Assembly (NCBI GenBank): GCA_028874075.1
Contig: JAPPLU010000026.1
Location: 1 to 64,000, forward strand
DNA: 64,000 nt
DNA from: Chloroflexota bacterium
GTDB taxonomy: Bacteria; Chloroflexota; Dehalococcoidia; Lucifugimonadales; UBA3495
Direction: 5' to 3'
The position numbers and the translations under genes are program-made. Positions 61,138-64,000 of this stretch are shown here, piece by piece; position 1 is the stretch's first letter, and every line of letters begins with the position of its first letter. The notes under the pieces are model-generated. The model was given only the letters and a program-made list of their open reading frames with translations, was not told the origin of the DNA and did not search any database.

Positions 61138-62148
61138 ATGAACGCCGAAAAGTTCTCCCTGTGTGTAGTTGGGTGTGGCCGGTACGCCGCCGACTTTGCC
61201 GGCAGCCTGGCCCAGCTTCACGAAGAACTCGACCTTTTTTTCGCCAGCCGGGACCTTTCCAGAGCGGAAGAATACTGCCGGAGATTTGGCGGGGTTGACT
61301 CCTTCGGTAGCTATCCACGGGCCGCAGAAGACGCCCGAGTCGATGCCCTGTACATCTGCACACCCCACAACCTGCACCGGCAGCACTGCGAACTTGGAAT
61401 CCGGCACGGGAAGCACATCCTCGTGGAAAAGCCGCTGGCCCACTCGCTGGAAGATGCCAGCGCTATTGTGCGCTCGGCTGCCGGTTCCGGCGTTAACCTG
61501 ATGGTGGCCGAGAACGTGCGCTATATGGCGCAAGTCAGGAAGTGCCGGGAACTGGTATCCGCCGGTGCCGTGGGCCACCTGCGTTTCATCCAGTTCCAGG
61601 AGGAATATCCCTTCCAACCCGGCAGTTGGCGCAGTTCACGGGCTGACAATGGTGGAGGCGTCCTCATCGATGGGGGCATCCACAAGGTCCACTTTATGCG
61701 GTACATGGCCGGTGAACCGGAATCTGTGTATGCCGCTGAACTTCCCAAGGCAATGGGCGGACAAGAGGGCGAGGATGGCATGGCTGTGATGCTTCGCTGG
61801 TCCACCGGTGCAGCCGGAATGATCAACCATTCATGGACTGCCGGCAGTCCCAGGCTTCCGGAAGTGCGAATCACCGGAACCCAAGGCAACATGTCCTTCG
61901 TCGTCGGCAGTGGCCAAATCGCCTTGGAAAGTAATGATCGGAAGGATATGATCCGCTTTTCCCCGGACCGCAGGGGTAGACCCTCTATGGTCCACGACTT
62001 CGTTGCCAGCGTCAGGGAAAACAGGGAAGGAGAAACTTCCGGTACGGAAGGATTAAAGGATTTGGCTCTGGTAGCTGCGGCCTACGAATCTGCCCGCCAT
62101 GGGGATGCCGTCAATTTCAAGGATTTCCTTTCCCGGCATTGGCCCTAG
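61138..62148 (+). CDS. Gfo/Idh/MocA family oxidoreductase
   Basis: 336 residues from ATG at 61138; a TTG at 61114 is an alternative, neither has a clear site. The NAD(P)-binding Rossmann fold has CVVGCGRYAADFAGSL, and the EKPLAHS signature lies in KHILVEKPLAHSLEDA. The C-terminal alpha/beta domain follows (RSSRADNGGGVLIDGGIHKVHFMRY). Members oxidise sugars or cyclitols. Ends with TAG. Confidence 0.9.
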   Translation: MNAEKFSLCVVGCGRYAADFAGSLAQLHEELDLFFASRDLSRAEEYCRRFGGVDSFGSYPRAAEDARVDALYICTPHNLHRQHCELGIRHGKHILVEKPLAHSLEDASAIVRSAAGSGVNLMVAENVRYMAQVRKCRELVSAGAVGHLRFIQFQEEYPFQPGSWRSSRADNGGGVLIDGGIHKVHFMRYMAGEPESVYAAELPKAMGGQEGEDGMAVMLRWSTGAAGMINHSWTAGSPRLPEVRITGTQGNMSFVVGSGQIALESNDRKDMIRFSPDRRGRPSMVHDFVASVRENREGETSGTEGLKDLALVAAAYESARHGDAVNFKDFLSRHWP

Positions 62149-62214
62149 TCCAGGCGCCACAGCAACATGGGCGAGGCCCTCATCCTGATTTCGCTGCCAA
62201 GTTTGGCAAGAACC

Positions 62215-63594
62215 TTATAGTGTAGGAAGATACCGTTCTATTTCATAATCAGTGACGGTGGACCGGTACCGCTGCCACTCGAGCCGCTTGTTGCGGATGA
62301 AGCTCTCCAGAATGTGTTCTCCCAGGGCCTCCTGGAGCAGATCGCTATCTTCCGCCAGGGCAATTGCCTCGCCCAGGCTTCCCGGCAGCACCTTTATCCC
62401 CCGCGAAGTAAACTCCTCTCGGCTCATGGCAAATACGTTCCCTTCCACCGGGGGAACTTCCGGATACTCTTCCTCAATACCCTTCATTCCAGCGGCCAGC
62501 ATTACGCTGAATGCCAGGTAGGGATTGCAGGCCGGGTCCGGCGCTCGATATTCGATCCTCACTGAGTTCTCATAGCCGGGCTTGTAAGACGGCACTCGGA
62601 CCAGGTCGGATCGATTGCGTGCCCAGGAGATGTACACGGGCGCCTCGTAGCCCGGCACCAGACGTTTATAAGAGTTGATCCACTGGTTGGTAACCAGGGT
62701 AATCTCAGGCGCGTGCCGGATCAGTCCGGAAATGAAGCGCTTGGCTACCAGCGAGAGCTTGTACTCGTCCTCGGGGTCGTAAAAAGCATTCTCATCACCC
62801 TTGAACAAGGACTGGTGAGTGTGCATTCCCGAACCGTTGATGCCGGTAAAGGGCTTGGGCATGAAGGAAGCATGGAAACCCCGCAATTGAGCCAGTTCCT
62901 TGATGGCCAGCTTGGCGGTAATCACGCTGTCGGCCATGGTAAGGGCGTCGGTGTATTGCAGGTCAATCTCGTGCTGGCTGTGGGCGCCTTCGTGATGAGA
63001 GTACTTGACGGGTATGCCCAGTTCGGAGAGATTCAGCACCGTGTCCCGCCGCAGGTCGGCGGTGGGGTTGCTGGAAAGCTGGTCAAAATACCCGTCCGAG
63101 TCCAGGGGTTGGGGCGGCCGCAGCTTGTCCGAGCTATCCTTTTCCGGCTTCTCCAGGTAGAAAAATTCCAGCTCGGGGCCCACGTAATAGGTGTAGTCCA
63201 TGCGGGCCAGCCGCTCCAGGTTCCGCTTCAGTGCCAGACGGGGATCACCCATAAAGGGTTCGCCGATGGGAGAATGAATGTCGCAGAACATCCGGGCCAC
63301 GGCGTTTTGGCGCGGCCTCCAGGGCAGGACGGCAAAGGTCGTCGGGTCGGGATAGGCCCGCATGTCGCTTTCGTCTATCCGGTAAGAGTCCTCGGTGGCG
63401 CGGGCAAAACCTTCAATAGCCGACCCGTCGAAGCCCACACCTCTTTCGATGGCCTCCTCCAGGTCGTCCACGTTGATGGCAAATCCCTTCAGGTTGCCCA
63501 GGATGTCGGTAAACCAGAGGCGAACGAACTTCACGTCATTGTCTCTGGCGGTACGAAGCACATATTCCTGCTCCGTGGTGCGAGAGTCCATCAT
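62215..63594 (-). CDS. glnA: Glutamine synthetase, type I
   Basis: 459 residues. FVRLWFTDILGNLKGFAI and GVGFDGSAIEGF are the beta-grasp signatures. YYVGPELEFFYL, SHHEGAHSQHEIDLQYTDAL, KPFTGINGSGMHTHQSLF and SRSDL-like RNRSDLVRVP form the active site with metal- and ATP-binding Glu/His residues. It joins ammonia to glutamate. The length suits the short GSI-alpha class. It lies downstream of a type II synthetase on the same strand. Confidence 0.96.
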   Translation of the reverse strand: MMDSRTTEQEYVLRTARDNDVKFVRLWFTDILGNLKGFAINVDDLEEAIERGVGFDGSAIEGFARATEDSYRIDESDMRAYPDPTTFAVLPWRPRQNAVARMFCDIHSPIGEPFMGDPRLALKRNLERLARMDYTYYVGPELEFFYLEKPEKDSSDKLRPPQPLDSDGYFDQLSSNPTADLRRDTVLNLSELGIPVKYSHHEGAHSQHEIDLQYTDALTMADSVITAKLAIKELAQLRGFHASFMPKPFTGINGSGMHTHQSLFKGDENAFYDPEDEYKLSLVAKRFISGLIRHAPEITLVTNQWINSYKRLVPGYEAPVYISWARNRSDLVRVPSYKPGYENSVRIEYRAPDPACNPYLAFSVMLAAGMKGIEEEYPEVPPVEGNVFAMSREEFTSRGIKVLPGSLGEAIALAEDSDLLQEALGEHILESFIRNKRLEWQRYRSTVTDYEIERYLPTL

Positions 63595-63713
63595 CTCAAT
63601 CCCTCAGGGCGGCTCGAAAAAGCTGCAAACCCGGATATTTGTGAAAGCTCAGTTACGTTGCTGGTATAAGGAGATTTAAGCCCATAGCCAAGGTAGCATA
63701 AACCCAAAACAAA

Positions 63714-63738
63714 GGCGCCGCCCCAGCATGGCGGCGCC
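63714..63738 (-). terminator. Terminator of the type II glutamine synthetase gene
   Basis: Arms GGCGCCGCC (63714-63722) and GGCGGCGCC (63730-63738). On the minus strand it is followed by TTTGTTTT, 24 bp after the stop of the upstream gene. Confidence 0.85.
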
Positions 63739-63761
63739 TTTTGCGTTGAGGCAAACCAGGA

Positions 63762-64000
63762 CTAGGAACCCTTTGCGTCGGAGCCCACGGTCTCAATGAT
63801 GAGACGGGTAACGACGTAAGGATCAGCATTGGCGTTGGGGCGGCGATCCTCAATGTAGCCCTTGCCGTCCCGGGCAACCTGCCAGGGAATCCGTACCGAG
63901 GCGCCCCGATCGGACACGCCGTACCGGAACTCGCGGTATGAACAGGTCTCGTGCAGGCCGGTCAGCCTCTCCTCAATTCGGTGCCCGTAGTTGGCAATGT
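63762..64000 (-). CDS. Glutamine synthetase type II (eukaryote-like), C-terminus (partial)
   Basis: The last 78 residues are visible: NYGHRIEERLTGLHET, FRYGVSDRGASVRIPWQVA and YIEDRRPNANADPYVVTRLI. The RGASVRIP and EDRRPxANxDPYxVT blocks are hallmarks of GSII (GlnII/GlnT), whose proteins end shortly after. The rest lies beyond the window. Ends with TAG. Confidence 0.88.
   Translation of the reverse strand, partial: IANYGHRIEERLTGLHETCSYREFRYGVSDRGASVRIPWQVARDGKGYIEDRRPNANADPYVVTRLIIETVGSDAKGS

Overview
The window reads as a chromosomal piece of a GC-rich bacterium, most likely a Chloroflexota of the Dehalococcoidia/SAR202 type. This is inferred from gene content: acyl-CoA dehydrogenases, luciferase-like flavin oxidoreductases, MmgE/PrpD proteins, several amidohydrolases, a stand-alone methylmalonyl-CoA mutase subunit, a tryptophan T-box and fibronectin/RTX-type surface proteins. 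No rRNA gene, CRISPR array or other decisive taxonomic marker is present. TTG and GTG starts are common.

Positions 1-10,570 are a graveyard next to a tRNA-Ser gene. In order: the 3' end of a response regulator; a squalene-hopene cyclase pseudogene with an amber codon at a conserved Gln, cut by an IS21-family element (about 1323-3642); a very large signal-peptide/fibronectin/Calx-beta surface protein broken by two amber codons and a frameshift; the end of a Zn/Mn ABC permease cut by the terminus of a second IS21-like element; that element's truncated istA; and a P4-type integrase fragment facing the tRNA. The istA of the first IS carries two tiny insertions, one a 19-bp repeat whose removal exactly restores the reading frame.

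Positions 10,870-23,150 carry metabolic genes: a metallo-beta-lactamase-fold hydrolase, a GMC oxidoreductase, a broken RTX-repeat protein, a D-aminoacylase-like amidohydrolase, a frameshifted cytochrome c, a TRZ/ATZ-type amidohydrolase, a glutamine-amidotransferase-fold protein lacking its catalytic His, a ThDP enzyme, a cysteine desulfurase and a C1 aminopeptidase. A repeat-rich spacer (23,153-24,016) leads to an EF-G-like GTPase. Then come methylmalonyl-CoA mutase and the ribF-tyrS operon.

Positions 31,000-50,100 hold a two-domain cupin, an acyl-CoA dehydrogenase, a DUF4349/PKD lipoprotein, ligA-pth, amidohydrolases, VOC proteins, a flavin monooxygenase pair divergent from a MarR regulator, an RND pump with an unusually long coiled-coil adaptor lipoprotein, a YHS protein and a DapA-family lyase.

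Positions 50,276-64,000 hold two MmgE/PrpD genes flanking a T-box-controlled trpE-VOC-trpG operon, an enoyl-CoA hydratase, and an Abi/AbiF-type HEPN gene. That gene has an in-frame TGA and a divergent, promoter- and terminator-bounded small RNA beside it. A tRNA-Thr, an immune-inhibitor-A-type metalloprotease, a Gfo/Idh/MocA oxidoreductase, a type I glutamine synthetase and the end of a type II (eukaryote-like) glutamine synthetase follow.

The most interesting candidates are the HEPN gene plus small RNA, the mobile short palindromes, and the concentration of dead genes beside tRNA-Ser.
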